This document shows, in pieces, positions 44,201 through 56,222 of a DNA stretch of 64,000 bases. Origin of the DNA: Lasioglossum baleicum. Lineage: Eukaryota > Arthropoda > Insecta > Hymenoptera > Halictidae. Location of the stretch: NCBI RefSeq assembly GCF_051020765.1, contig NC_134944.1, positions 372,001 through 436,000 of the forward strand. Reading direction: 5' to 3'. The position numbers and the translations under genes are program-made. The notes beneath the pieces are model-generated. The model ran no database searches, was not told the origin of the DNA, and was given only the letters and a program-made list of their open reading frames with translations. The stretch's first letter is position 1; each line of letters opens with the position of its first letter.

Positions 44201-46000
44201 CCCGGTGGCTTGAGTGAGCGTGTCTTCATCGGGACTCTTGCGTAGCCCTTCCTCGATGATGCGTGGAAACACGTCCGCGCCAAGAATCATCTCGATGGAA
44301 TCAAGTGAGTCGTGGTTTGGATCAGCCAGACGTATTCCCTCGGTGAAGGTAAGAGACGACTTGATCCGTTGCGGAGGCGGTAGATAGTTGGTGAGGCGTG
44401 GCAAGATGAGAGCTTTGATTCTCCAACTTCTGCCGCTTTCGAAGCGTGGCGAGATGGTCGCATGAGTTGCCGATCTGGCCGTGTGGCACAGGGCAGCACC
44501 CACGCCAGACACTGGCACAGAGACGGATTGACGAGGGAGCCGCAATCGTTGCGCCAGACACTCCGTGATGAACGACGCTTCCGAGCAGGGATCGATGAGC
44601 GCTCGCACCGATGCGCTTCTGTTGTTGTCCGAAGACAAGATTAGCCTAGCCGTGGCTAATAAGATGGACCGAGACTGAGCGACATCGGTCTTGGTTGCGT
44701 GTGATGCCACTTCCCGAGAAGAACGCTCGTTCGGTGGGTGAGTCGATGACTTCGGCGCTGCAATGGACTGCTGTGACGGTTGATCCCGATGGATGAGGGT
44801 GTGATGACGTCCGCGACAGATGAAGCAGCTCTTTTTGGATTGGCACTCTGCTAAGCGATGTGGACCAAGGCAGTTGTAGCAGAGTTGCTTCTCTGAAACG
44901 AAGTTGCAACGATCATCGACAGAACGACTTCGGAATTTGTCGCACGCGGCCACAAAATGAGCTGCTTGGCAAAATGAGCAACCGGGACGAGAGGATGTTT
45001 TGGAATGAGAGGCCGTGTGCACATTGACCTTGCGCGGATTGGAGGAGGTCTTCTTGTCACCCCTGGCGACTGTCCGCGACGGGGCAGGCTCATCAGGTGG
45101 TGGTGTCCCCTTGGGCTCGGCTCGCTCCAACCCCTGGATTCGTGACACCAAGAAGTCATCGAGCTGCGGCCAATTTAACAGTTCGGTGCTTTTGCCCAGT
45201 GACAGCTCCCAATCCCGTCGAGTGACCGGGTCGCAGCGTTGGATCGTCAGGTGCACCAGGAAATCGTCTACGGAGGAGGCCGGTCGGCCGAGACTCAGAA
45301 GCGTTTCAACAGTCTCAGTGGCACCGTCCCGGAGTCGCTTCAAGCCCTGAGGGGACTCGAAAGCCAGCGGCTGCAGCTGTAAAAACGCGTCAATGCACTG
45401 CTTCAATAAATTGCGTTTATTATCGTAGTAAGATTTGAGTGTTTTCCATGCGCACTCGTAGCTGGCATCCGTAATTGGAATATTCTTGATTAGGTTCGCA
45501 GCTTCTCCTTCCAATTACGCCTTGAGGTAGTGTAACTTCTCGACGTTTTCGAGATCTGGATCGTTGCCGACAAGCGACGTGAAATAATCCCTGAAGGAAG
45601 TCCATTCGGAGTATTTCCCAGCAAACGGCGTTATCTCAATAGGAGCCAATTTTCTTCGACGACTCTTGGGTTCGGATGACCGACTAGCGCTTGGTTTGGG
45701 GGCAGGCGCAGGTTCAAGGTCGTGTAACGCGTCGAGAAATTTGCCTCGTTCGTCATAAAAAGCGATAGTTGCCTCACCCATGAAGTCTGCTTCGAAGTAC
45801 TTGATGCCGGCTGTCTTGTCGGTTTGTAACCTCAAGATGGACTCATGACGAGCTTCGATGATACTCCACTTTTTCTCGAGCCCGGCCAGATGAGATTCGA
45901 TGGCCCCTTTCGATGACTGTCCTCCCTTCTTCTTGAGGTTGATGAACGCACGCGTTAGAAGATCCTGATCCCTGACTTGCTTAGCGATGAGATCTTCCAT
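41287..46000 (-). pseudogene. BEL/Pao gag-pol, main part
   Basis: ATG at 46000. The first 161 codons (helical gag start, then TPFAGKYSEWTSFRDYF, DUF1759-like) end at TAA 45515-45517, and the same frame continues for 1425 codons. It holds two Cys-rich knuckle groups (CSFCQAAHF, CYNCLGPH and CFICRGRHH, about 45000-44790); a DUF1758-type protease with ALIDPCSEASF (about 44590), where D-P-C-S stands at the active site; RT with YVDD (about 43345); an RNase H-like region with FSDASERAYAACL (about 42810); integrase zinc domain and core with HTGIDYAGP (about 41665) and SSDCGTNFVG (about 41465). It runs into the Transib-like insert in GGIWEAA, just at the catalytic Glu. One stop and the insert make it defective. 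Confidence 0.9.
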
Positions 46001-46603
46001 TATGAACGAAACCGCGACGCGTTGTTGATCGAGATTTCCGACGAAGAAGGCTGGTACAGCGAGAGATGTAAAGCGAACAGAAAATTCGCGGCTCGAACGA
46101 AACGAACGAGAGTGAGAGAAATAGAGCGTTTACCGTTGACGCGCACGTTGGATCGGCGCTGCGAGAGCGAGAGAGAAGGTAACGTCAACAACTGATTCGC
46201 GATTTACACGTGAGCGACGAGAGTGAACGAGAGAAAGAGAGAGTGTGTCGCGTACGGGCGCGCCGGACACGAGACACGAGTGCGAGAGAGAGAGGTCAGC
46301 TTCACTCGCTGGTTTGCAATTTGAACGCGACCTCAGAACGACAACATGGAACGTTGGGCCGATCACACACGCACAGACACACGCGAACTCGCAGACAAAG
46401 AGCCGTTGCGGATTTGAACGATCGACGACCGTTGAAAAGAAAACGTTTGGCGAGTTTTCTGCGAGAAACGATCACTGATAATCCCAATTCACAAGGCGTT
46501 GGACTTGCAGCTTCCGTACGATGCGGCTACAACTGCAGATTGGAGATGCAGATGCTTTAACGTCGCGAGATCGCACTTGATTCGTAGAGCACGCGGCGCC
46601 TGA

Positions 46604-46622
46604 TATCCGGCTCGAAGGACCA
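46604..46622 (-). other. BEL primer-binding site, tRNA-Tyr type
   Basis: On the minus strand TGGTCCTTCGAGCCGGAT lies four bases after the LTR and is complementary to the expected 3' end of insect tRNA-Tyr (CCGGCTCGAAGGA-CCA). The tRNA identity is from memory. Confidence 0.75.
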
Positions 46623-46626
46623 GCAA

Positions 46627-46925
46627 TGTTCAGAGAAGATGTGTTAATGGATGGGACTCAGGCGTAGATGGGAAATTGATCGTTCCACTGATCTTCAGTA
46701 ACACCGAACTATATTTTAAATAACAATGTTCACTTTCAACAAATAACAGTAACGTGATGTAACAGAATTAATAACGGTCGAGAAGAGAAAAATGCAAATG
46801 GCGCGTATACTGTGTTCGCGTTCATGTCCTTTCGATCACTCACTCTCCCGAGCGAGCCCTAGCCTCTCGCGGCTCCGCGCGCGGGGTGGGGAGGCCCGCC
46901 CGCGATTCCGGAACGTTCCGGAACA
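46627..46925 (-). repeat. BEL 5' LTR (minus orientation)
   Basis: 299 bp, matches 38987-39285 with about three changes; flanked by TSD CACAT at 46926-46930. Confidence 0.9.
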
Positions 46926-46930
46926 CACAT

Positions 46931-47157
46931 TTTATATCTTTTTCTCTCATTTCCAATCGCGACACATACATACTTGTACTACAGAATTTTATAAGTAGAA
47001 TATATTTGTGTTATTGGTAATTAGAGCAAATTCATTGAACCTATAATTATCGTCCAAAATCCTTATATAGTAATTGAACGTTCCCACACGATACAACCTT
47101 ACCGCTCGGGTTGTATCATTTAGATTATATTAGTTACGAGGCCTACTAACTATCCTA
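46931..47157. other. AT-rich stretch right of BEL
   Basis: About 225 bp with no gene seen, leading into the hairpin array. A short word GGTTGTATCATT and its inverse context (ACGATACAACC) at about 47090-47120 can pair. Confidence 0.4.
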
Positions 47158-47433
47158 GCGACTCCCTGATTTCGCATCAGGTTCGTTCGCGCCTTACCAA
47201 TTATCCAAATAGAGATTTTTTCTACCTAGTGGCTCCCCGATTTCGCATTGGGTTCGTCCACGAAAACTATACCATCCTAGCGGCTCCCTGATTTCGCGTC
47301 AGGTTCGTCCGCATCTTAACAGCTCCCTGATTTCGCATCAGGTTCGTCTGTGCCTTGATCCAACCTCCCAGCGGCTCCCCAATCTCACATTGGGTTCGTC
47401 CTCACTGTCTACATTCACATTGGGTTCGTCCGC
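47158..47433 (+). repeat. Tandem hairpin array with compensatory stem changes
   Basis: Six units, five complete: 47158-47190, 47229-47261, 47280-47312, 47319-47351, 47371-47403, and a 3' half near 47416-47433. Each complete unit is 33 nt: outer 4-bp arm, CTC, inner 6-bp arm, 5-nt loop (TTCGC or CTCAC), inner arm, TTCGT, outer arm. Outer pairs: GCGA/TCGC, GTGG/CCAC, GCGG/CCGC, ACAG/CTGT, GCGG/CCTC (one mismatch). Inner pairs: CCTGAT/ATCAGG, CCCGAT/ATTGGG (one G-T), CCTGAT/GTCAGG, CCTGAT/ATCAGG, CCCAAT/ATTGGG. Sequence changes while pairing is kept; CTC and TTCGT do not change. Confidence 0.85.
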
Positions 47434-47496
47434 GTACCTTAACTAAGAAATTGATACCATTTTCCGGGGTTTATAACCCTTCGCCGGCCACTCGTG

Positions 47497-47745
47497 CTAA
47501 TCGCGGCCCTGGCTCGTAACAACAAGGACAGACAAATCATGTGAAAATGACCACAAGGTATTTGAATTCGTAACATTATCAAGAGAGTTGTGATTTCGTA
47601 ACAACACTAAAAATGTCTCCTTAACTAATGGTTTTTCGAGTATTACCAGGTTAATACTTTTCTGTAGAGAATATAAAGCTTCATCGATTGGTACAGGAAA
47701 AAACATACTATCCCATTTAAAAAGACACTGCATGATGACCTTCAT
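47497..47745 (-). repeat. Copy of dispersed repeat also at about 29080-29280
   Basis: The minus-strand translation shares FKWDSMFF/LNGIVCFF, APIDEALYSLQKSINL and LLRNHNS with the plus-strand translation at 29080-29280. Probably the end of the DUF4817-like mariner family. 47746-47954 between it and the next gene has no recognised feature except a likely 5' UTR. Confidence 0.55.
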
Positions 47746-47954
47746 ACCTCTTCTACGTGCCCACCAACAAAAAAATACTCACAGTAGCAAAGTATGCATC
47801 TCTCGAAACCGTTTAACCTTCTATAAACATTCTTCGCTACGAATAATAATAATTACGAAAATCGAGGTGGTAATAACTGGCGAACCACCCTGCATACCCC
47901 GTTTTCCCTCAACAGGGCAGACTCTGTGTTCTCCGAAGTAACGGAAGCTAAAGC

Positions 47955-50900
47955 ATGGCTACAAGCATCGAAAAGGCGAAATACACCTCACCCGATGGTT
48001 CGAAAAAATGGGAGTATTTCAGTATTTTAACATGTGAGTCTAACAATAATTAGCGAAGTCACATCCAGTAAAGATTATTTCAACCGTTATGTTTCAAACC
48101 CTTGTGTTTCGTTTCAATTAATTTATTCAAATTATAGAATTCATTTGAATCTTTTGTTTTCTGCATTTTCTTCAAGTATAAATGTCGAAAAAAAGGAATG
48201 ACATTCCTCCCCAATCGAGTTTGAAAATGCAGCGAATACACGTGCTATTGCATAGGAATAGTCTGACGCGTCTGACCATGATCAACCAATTCTACTTTCT
48301 GCGTATACTAAAGCACGCTATCCTGGAGAAACTTTAAACTCGATTTCCTTGAAAACAAGCTGCCAAACGAAAAAATGTTATTTCTTTTCTTTCGACTTAT
48401 TTTTGCACGTAGAATCGCCGCCTGCCCGATTGTACTATGACTTCCGGCCCACCCTGTATATCGGTGTGAACCACTACTAATCGAATTACAAAACTTCTTT
48501 ATTTTTTTATGGGACTTTATATACAGTTCGTAAAGTTAATTTGTTGGTACCCACACGACATGAACCATTTAATGCAAAAGTGGTGTAAATCAATATTTGT
48601 CTGTTTTGGATCAACACCATATTTTCTGAAAATGGAAACCCAGGATATCCCCTGGAGTATCTGTTTACATTGAATACAAAATGTAGATTAGACATTTTTA
48701 TTCGAATAGTTAATTTTTCTCTTGTTCTTGCGAAGGCGCTTGGATATTTGGCGGTTTTGGATGTATTGTGGGCTGGAATTCACCAAGTATCGTAATATTA
48801 ATGTCGGACGATTCACCCATTCCGGTCACCGAGTCAGCTGTTTCTACGTTGGCTGCTACTTCAGCTGTTGGACAATTGATAGCACCCCCACTCAATATTT
48901 TATTGGCTGATAGATTTGGCAGGAAGAACACTATGTTGCTAACTTTTTTACCGTTTCTGGCTAATTGGGGTTTAATCGCATTTGCTTCATCGATTTGGGT
49001 AAGTTGCGCTTAAATTCTTTGGTTATTGCATTGTACCCTGTAATCGTATTTTCCAGAAAGCAAAAAGGAATTATCAATCAATGAACCAATTGCATATTGT
49101 TTTGTAAAATTGTGTTGTGAAATTTTTATACTACATACATACACGACCTTTATCAACAAATGTTAGGTTCAGTGGGGCAATTATTGTGTCGGAGAAGTCT
49201 TTTTTCTCTAGCTCATAATAATAAAAAACTTTTTTGTTACTACTTATTTTTTTATGGGGCTTTCACCAACTTAGTCCTGGGGTTTTTCTGATTAAAATGA
49301 CACTAAACACGATATAATTCCAATGGTATAGAGTATCAAATTCTGAGTATAAGAGTGTTGACCTTCATATGTCCTGAACTTAATAGTCCAAAGAACAAAG
49401 AAAATTGTTTCGATCATATCACGTTAACTATTAAATTTAGGACATATGGAGCCCAATACATTTTTACTCAGAATTCGATAGTCAATCGATTCATGATACA
49501 GAAAGTAGCTCTTTCCATTTAAAAAAATTAAGGTGACGTTCACCTCACCTTGAAGTGTCCACCGGAAAAAATAAAAATCCTACCACATGATATCCCCTTG
49601 GTACTGAACAACTTTCATCTGAGACATTTTTGCGTATAATCAATATTTTTTTATAATGTTTTTGGTATGCAACACACTTCTCTCAAAGGTAACTATGTAC
49701 AAAAGAAAATTTACCACTGAATTATATATACTGATCTGATAGCAACTTGACGTCAGAATACAAAAAGCAACCGTGAAACCGTTGTTTGTCACATAATTTA
49801 CAATGGTAAATATATAATTACACGCGGGAAATATATAAACACAATTAAACAATTGCGGATATAATATATGTACATGTCAGGACGTGACGGCAGTGACGCA
49901 ACCCGGTGGCAGTGACGCGTAACGCTGGTTTACCGTAGAGGACAATTATGTTATCTTTTGGAGTTACACGTCAGTGTAGGATTAAGTTTAGGGTAACTTC
50001 ACCTTGACATATGCGTTGTCAAGGACTATATTCTGAACAACTTTTATCAATAAAATTTTTACCCTTCCGGAGATATGTGTCGAAACAGAGGGCCTATTTA
50101 AGAACAAAGGGCTCACTCAAAATCGGATCATAGTGGGGCTCTTGCAAACGATGCAACGAGTTATTGTATAATTTCTAAGAAATCAGTTCTAATCGGAAGT
50201 AGCACGTGGCCCCCACCATCGCGTAGGCCCGATTTTGGGTCATGGAGGCATGGATCCTTCCTATTAGTTGGGTTGATTCAAGTGAACACGCGCAGTACGT
50301 ATCGTTCCACGACGAAAGTCACTTTGAGCAAGATCGGGAGTTAAAGTCCTTGTCGAGCACTCTGTAGTAGATCGCCCCCGCATTTCTCGGTGCGTCAAAA
50401 CTGACAAAGCGTTTTTTAGTGACTCTCTACGAACGATGCAAAGGAACCTCGCCGATGGCCTTGGGACCATCGAATATTTACTATAATGCAAAGATGGGGG
50501 TTTTCAATGGTCAAAAGCGCTAGATAAGAGATCAATCTAGGCCGCGATCGCCCTCAAACGTCCTATTTTTATATTTACGAGGCGCAATTTGCATTAATCG
50601 GCAGCGTAATTTGCATTATCCGGAAACAGACAGCTGCGCATGTAGTTATTTTCATAAAGCTGCACACCTACATGCTATCGAATAATGCTAATTACGCCTC
50701 CGTATTGTCTACATTCGCAGAACACGATAAAAAATAACTAAAAAAACTCCGTCACAATAATTGCCCCACCGAACCAAACAATTTCTCGTATTACCAAATC
50801 TAGCGGAGATATTTTTAGTGGAAGTCTTAGACACCTCACCCTGTATATTGTAGTACATAAAAATAGTTAAGGGATTTAACTCGATCAATAATGTATAATT

Positions 50901-52084
50901 GTTCAGTTCTCTGCGATTCTGGCCCAGTGTGCGCTTTGCTGCGCTGCGCTGGTTCAGCTGATTCGGCTGCTATTCTGTTTACCATCAGTATGTACATGAA
51001 CTTTTTCTCTTGTAGGAATTGTACGTGCCAAGATTTCTGGCAGGATTTGGTGTGGGATTGTTAATCTCTGTCGAGCCAATGTACATCGGTGAAATATCAT
51101 CAACGAAAACACGAGGTGTTGCAGAATCTATAAATGTCATTGCACATAACGCCGGTATTCTAATAACATTCGTGGTTGCACCGCAACTGTCATTATCCTC
51201 CATGGCTGTAATTTTCTTCGTCAACAATTTCGCTTGTATGGTGACATTCTCGTTTATGCCTGAATCGCCATATTTCCTGGCATTGAAGAACAAAATGGAC
51301 GAGGCGGAAGAAGTGTTGGAAAAATTGCGAGGAAAAACCGATGTTTCCGACGAGTTGCAAGTGGTTATCGCCTGTCTGTCGAAAAAAAAAACGGAGTTGC
51401 GAAGAGTGGAACCATAAAGGACATCTTCTCATCGCGTGGACATTTTCGTGCTCTCGTCATCATTTTACTCTTTACGGTAACACACCATTTCGGTGGGTTC
51501 TTTGTTATCCTCACCTATGGCCAGTTGATATTCAAGTCCACTAGCAACATTGTAAACGACTATACGATTGGTGTGACTATTGGTGTAACACAAGTGACCT
51601 CCGCTGTTGTAACAACATTTTTGGTCGACAAACTCGGTCGCAAACCACTGATACTTGTATCAGGTATTATAGCTGCTTTATGTAACCTTGTTATCGGCAC
51701 ATTCTTTTACTTAATGGAGCATACAAGCATATATGTGCAGATGTACTCCTTGGTACCATTTATAACGAGCATAGTATCGGTTTTTGCGTTTAGTTCCGGT
51801 TTATTTTCCTTACAAGGCACTTTACAAGGCTAACAGAAATCTTCGCTACTGAAATTAAAGCGGTCGGCACATGTCTTATGGCTGTAATCAGCGGATTAGA
51901 AGCCATAGCAGGGTTTAAGCTTTACATATGGTTAGCTATAACCTTAGGCTACGGCCATTCGATTCCATTCCTGGGGTACTTTGTAGTCGTAGCTGTTTGC
52001 ACCGCAGTTATTTATTACATCACACCGGAAACTAAAGGCAAAACTTTTCCGGAAATTCAAAGGAAACTAAATGGATCTTACTGA
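47955..52084 (+). pseudogene. MFS sugar transporter, Tret1-like; three exons, two frameshifts
   Basis: Exon 1 is 47955-48033 (ATG, donor GTGAGT), exon 2 is 48736-48998 (acceptor GCGAAG, donor GTAAGT), exon 3 runs from 51016 (acceptor TTGTAG) to TGA 52082-52084. Phases join exactly: C-A-W and W-E-L-Y. Expected size about 470 residues, normal for insect trehalose/sugar facilitators. Signatures include ESAVSTLAATSAVGQL, DRFGRK (exon 2), YVPRFLAGFGVG, SVEPMYIGEIS, PESPYFLA, DKLGRKP and PETKGKTFPEIQ. It would move sugars across the plasma membrane through 12 helices. Frame is lost in an A10 run (51382-51391) and near 51800-51830, where a repeated TTACAAGGC lies and the usual GPxPW motif before LTEIF is missing. 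Either a recent pseudogene or assembly errors; the coding signal is otherwise very clean. Confidence 0.85.
48999..51015 (+). other. Intron 2 of the transporter
   Basis: 2-kb intron, AT-rich. I see no inserted gene; a GC-richer piece at about 50100-50500 contains a purine/pyrimidine region without an ORF of note. Intron 1 (48034-48735) ends, at about 48447-48460, with CCCACCCTGTATA, a Tc1/mariner-type end without a partner nearby. Confidence 0.6.
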
Positions 52085-52836
52085 TGTTGTCACCGCTTTC
52101 TCAATCGCAACATGTACAGAATATTCAATGCAACGCCGACCCCGTTTTCAAAAGTACAGTCGTTGTTCACGCTCACGCAGGCGTTACTTAAATACGTTCA
52201 CTGTTTATTTTTACGCGTCACCAATGCTGAATATTCTGAACAGATCCTGATAAAAGTGTATTCAAGGGCTAAAAAAATTGGTGGGTGTATACTGGAGAAA
52301 CTTTACTGTATTGTCCTCTTTCGCGTCAGCATCGCTCTCTATTTCGAAATAAACACATCGCTCAACGAATCTCAGGCGTCCATAATCCATAATCCTTAAT
52401 GAATCAAGTCAAACTAACAAGTCAAGATATTTAAGCTTATTTCCTTTTTATTTTAAAATAACAAAAACCTTATAGATCTTTTTCAATTTTTATTTTAATC
52501 GATACAAAATATCAATTAGCAATAGATATAAATACTATGTTTAGGATATGCCATATTGTTAATATGTACAAAAATAACAACATATTGTACTAAATCAATA
52601 TACTATACAAAGCGTCCAGCAACAATTGCAGAAAAACGTAAAGAACAATTCTCTACGATAATGTAAGATTAAAATGAAGAGTAAATCATTTCATTTTCAA
52701 CTTTACTTCACAGTTATCAATCATTAAAGACGTTTGTGATCCATTAATTAGAGTGTGCGTAGATCAAGTTGTGAAAAGTCTGTTATTATAACTTGAAAAC
52801 GAAGTCAGAAACACGGTTCTTATATTGTAATTAATA

Positions 52837-53033
52837 GACTGCGGATCTTTATGCATTTATGGCTTATGAAAATTTTAAAAAAATGCTGGAATATAAAATT
52901 CCATAGAGTTTAGTCAGATTTTCATTTGTTTTGGATCTACAAAGGCTGTTCCCATTAAAAATAGGATTTTATTTTAAGCCGCTTTCTTAAAGTTTGTCTA
53001 CAGAAATTGAAAATTGCATAAACATCCGCAATC
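52837..53033. mobile_element. 197-bp MITE, copy 5
   Basis: Ends GACTGCGGATCTTTATGCA and TGCATAAACATCCGCAATC, flanked by TA (52835-52836 and 53034-53035). Internal sequence differs from the copies in the palindrome, but the length is the same. Confidence 0.75.
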
Positions 53034-54007
53034 TAGTAATAAAAAGCTTTGCCTCTTAAATTTTCTATAATCTATTGCCGAACACGTTGCATAAAGGTGA
53101 AAACATTTCCAAAACAGAAAGCATTGTCAAGCTTTAGACATATTTAAAAAATTAATATATTGGAATGCAAAGTAAGAATAAATAACTTACATATTTAGAA
53201 ATAATACAATAACGATAATATTAATCATGTTATATAGCAATGGTCGTACTAAATGTTACACAGTGTACGGAATGAATTTTAAATAACTATGACCACAGAG
53301 ATTATAGTATTCGTGCGTATTCTGTTCGATAAATTTTGTCGAATATGTAACGAGTGCCCAATTTAATTCTACACATCTCACGCATTACATATTTATTATG
53401 TTTACTATAATGGTGATACTTAGAAATTAGGTATGTTTTTGTTTACACTACATTTGAAAGTGTATATTCGAAATGTAACACGCAGGTTTATATACTTAAA
53501 TTGGGTACCCTGAAAAAATGTAAAACTAAGTGAGCTAGAGTCGTACACTTCTAAAACTATATGATTAATTCCGGAAATCTGATTGTTCAAGATTTTTAAC
53601 GTCTAAGTGCATATATATTGATGAAATTAGTTTTCCGCGAGACAGGTCATTCAAATAAAATGCAAACCATGTTTATTGTTCTCAACCATCTCCACATTTT
53701 TGTACAGTTATGGTTTTTATGATTTTAAAACACTTTTGGACATCAATATTTATAATTATTGATCGAAAAATAGTATACTGTACTGAGATATAACGGTTCT
53801 ACTCCCCGCTAAGATGCATTACTTAAATAACTACTGCTCTTTCTAAAATAGTGTAACAAGCAGTTATGTAGAAGTATTTCGGATCTTAGAAAGAGTATAT
53901 TGGTTTTCTATTCAACATACTAATCATACGACATCGAAAGCGTCAGGAAACAACTAATTTGATCAATGGATGCACCCCTTAAATATTGAAACACTTGTGT
54001 CGATAAT

Positions 54008-54242
54008 CAGGGCCCGCTCTAGGGGGGGGGACAACCCGGGGCGCCATTTTGGCTTTGGCTGTAAATGTGAGAAAAATATTGATGTTTTAAATATTCAATT
54101 AATAGAAAATTTCAGACTACCCTTGCCAGACAATTTTGCTAAAAAAAAAAGGTCATTTTGTTCAGCGCGGTGCTTAGTGCTTAAAAAGGGGCGTCAATTT
54201 GTTTTTTTGCCCGGGGCGTCGTAACCGCTAGAGCGGGCCCTG
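54008..54242. mobile_element. hAT-type MITE
   Basis: Ends CAGGGCCCGCTCTAG and CTAGAGCGGGCCCTG, duplication CGATAAT (54001-54007 and 54243-54249; 8 bp with one mismatch). GC-rich ends with a long G run, AT-rich middle, no real ORF. Confidence 0.8.
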
Positions 54243-54866
54243 CGATAATAAAACTGTCAAATCTCATTTAGTTGTAGACATTTGACTGTAACACATTAGC
54301 TTTACACTCCGTATACACATATATAAATACACTCATAAAAATATGTACCAGAATATAACGATTTAATAATTATTTCTTGTTTTTCGAAGATATATTTACG
54401 AATTTACTTTTCACTTTTACACTATATCTTTATTTCAATTTGTACTGAAGCTGCTAGCAATTCCACTTGATTAAATAAGATCGTACTAACGTATGAATTT
54501 TATTTCTTTCAATTCCAATGGATTCATCATGCCGGACTTACAAATTAAATATTAAGAGAATGTCGTTTAAATAATTCTGTAATTTTCTTCTATTAACACA
54601 TTCGAAATATAACAATTTTTGAGATACATATTTTCATATGTTCGTACTTTACTAGATCGATCTCTGTACAAATATCTCTATATAAAATATTTCTTTAGCT
54701 GACAATATCTCAGCTACCGTCTCTGTTTTCTACTTATATCTTTTATTCGATAATACACGCGACCCGATTTCTTCTTTGCACCGTAACATGAATCAGTAAG
54801 CGAAACATGGTCTGTAAATAATGTTCTGTTTAATTATTTATATCGTAATTTTCATATATGAATATA

Positions 54867-55213
54867 CAGGGTGTCCCAGACCACCCGTACCACCCATTTA
54901 TAATCTAAAAAATAGGTTATTTTCAAAAATTCGAAGTGTTTCTTTTATAAAGATATATTTTTGAAAAAATGTTTCGCACAAAAGTTTCTTATTTTATCCC
55001 ATAGAATTCGAATCCGTAATAAAAAATACCATGTTCCATTTGAAAAATGTAACTTCCGGTGTCTCAATCACCTATTTCCGGCCGAAACTGGAAGTTAAAA
55101 ATATCACCATTTGATAGAGTGCATCTGATTTACAGAAGAAACACTTTGAATGTTTGACAATAACCTATTTTCGAGATTATAAATGGGTGGTACGGGTGGT
55201 CTGGGACACCCTG
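54867..55213. mobile_element. Tc1/mariner-type MITE
   Basis: Inverted ends CAGGGTGTCCCAGACCACCC with TA flanks (54865-54866 and 55214-55215). Arms extend about 100 bp. 347 bp, no transposase. Confidence 0.85.
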
Positions 55214-55495
55214 TATATATTCAGATTCATCACGAGTTGTTATTGTTACGATTATAATCTTATTTCACAAAAGTGATGCTGTACATTTTTTTCACTCAAC
55301 AAGGCTATTCTTAATATACAATAAGAATAAATGAAACGCATAACAGTATATGAAATTTGTATAGGTTAACAAACAAGATTATTAAAAGAGCAAGCAAAAC
55401 GACAGTGCATAGAAATAATTTAGATAGAAAAAAGGGGCCTATTAATATTCTCGTAACTTTTTTTCTATCTAAATAAATAAATATACATATATATG

Positions 55496-55497
<2 letters not shown>

Positions 55498-55543
<46 letters not shown>

Positions 55544-55547
55544 TACA

Positions 55548-55580
<33 letters not shown>

Positions 55581-55585
55581 GTATA
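55498..55585. repeat. TA microsatellite
   Basis: Interrupted (TA)n with some TACA units. Confidence 0.9.
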
Positions 55586-55873
55586 TGTATATATTATATT
55601 GGTTTAAAACTACCGACATAAATTCTGGAATATATTTCGTAAAGCCCCATGGACGGATCGTTCGTACTACCATAAAGTGGCATGGTTCGGACGAGTGTGA
55701 TTGTTGGCAAAGGTATCTTGATAAAGGCACGACTTCTTTCACGTTCTAAAATCATTTCCGGAACCTCGACTACTTCATTCTTAATATAAATATTATATAT
55801 TACTATTATAAGAAATAAAAAATAAATAACGATACGGTTTGTATCGTTAAACAAAAATTTGTTTCGCTTAGAT

Positions 55874-56125
55874 CAGGGGTCGGCAAACAAATTCGACCCG
55901 CCGCCTGTTTTTAATCAGACCCGTGAGGTTAATAAACACGAAGAAAAAATAAATAAAATTACGTAAAATAAATAAAATTACGTAAAATAAAAAACATTTT
56001 GAACCGGTTTTTTTTTCGTTACTCTATGAGTAGAATTACCTAAACATCTTCGAGCTTGCTACCCGGTCCGCTAGCCTAAAAATTTTACGTTCTGGCCCTT
56101 TTCAAAAGAAGTTTGCCGACCCCTG
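55874..56125. mobile_element. hAT-type MITE
   Basis: Ends CAGGGGTCGGCAAAC and GTTTGCCGACCCCTG, duplication GCTTAGAT/GCTTAAAT (55866-55873 and 56126-56133), one change. 252 bp. Confidence 0.85.
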
Positions 56126-56170
56126 GCTTAAATAGATTATCCGAACAATACTTTTTTGTTCATAATTTTT

Positions 56171-56222
56171 CTCCTCTCTCTCTCTCTCCCTCTCCCCCTC
56201 TCTCTCTCTCTCTCTCTCTCTC
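56171..56222. repeat. CT microsatellite
   Basis: (CT)n with a CCCTCTCCCC interruption, within the likely 3' UTR of the zinc-finger gene. Confidence 0.9.

Larger units (their letters stand above)
38987..46925 (-). mobile_element. BEL/Pao LTR retrotransposon
   Basis: 299-bp LTRs (38987-39285 and 46627-46925), TSD CACAT (38982-38986 and 46926-46930). On the minus strand it has a primer site, then one gag-pol frame with gag, PR, RT, RNase H and IN. It is interrupted by one in-frame TAA (45515-45517) and by a Transib-like element (39853-41286). LTRs differ at about three sites, so it is young. Confidence 0.93.

Noticed and set aside
38982..46930. Plus-strand ORFs inside BEL (e.g. 43154-43492, 45015-45350)
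   Set aside because: Antisense shadows of the BEL gag-pol frame.
47150..47440. CRISPR-like spaced repeat array
   Set aside because: Units are imperfect hairpins with irregular spacing in a eukaryotic genome; no cas genes. Better read as a structured tandem repeat.
55311..55742. 143-codon ORF
   Set aside because: Made mostly of Tyr/Ile repeats from the TA microsatellite.
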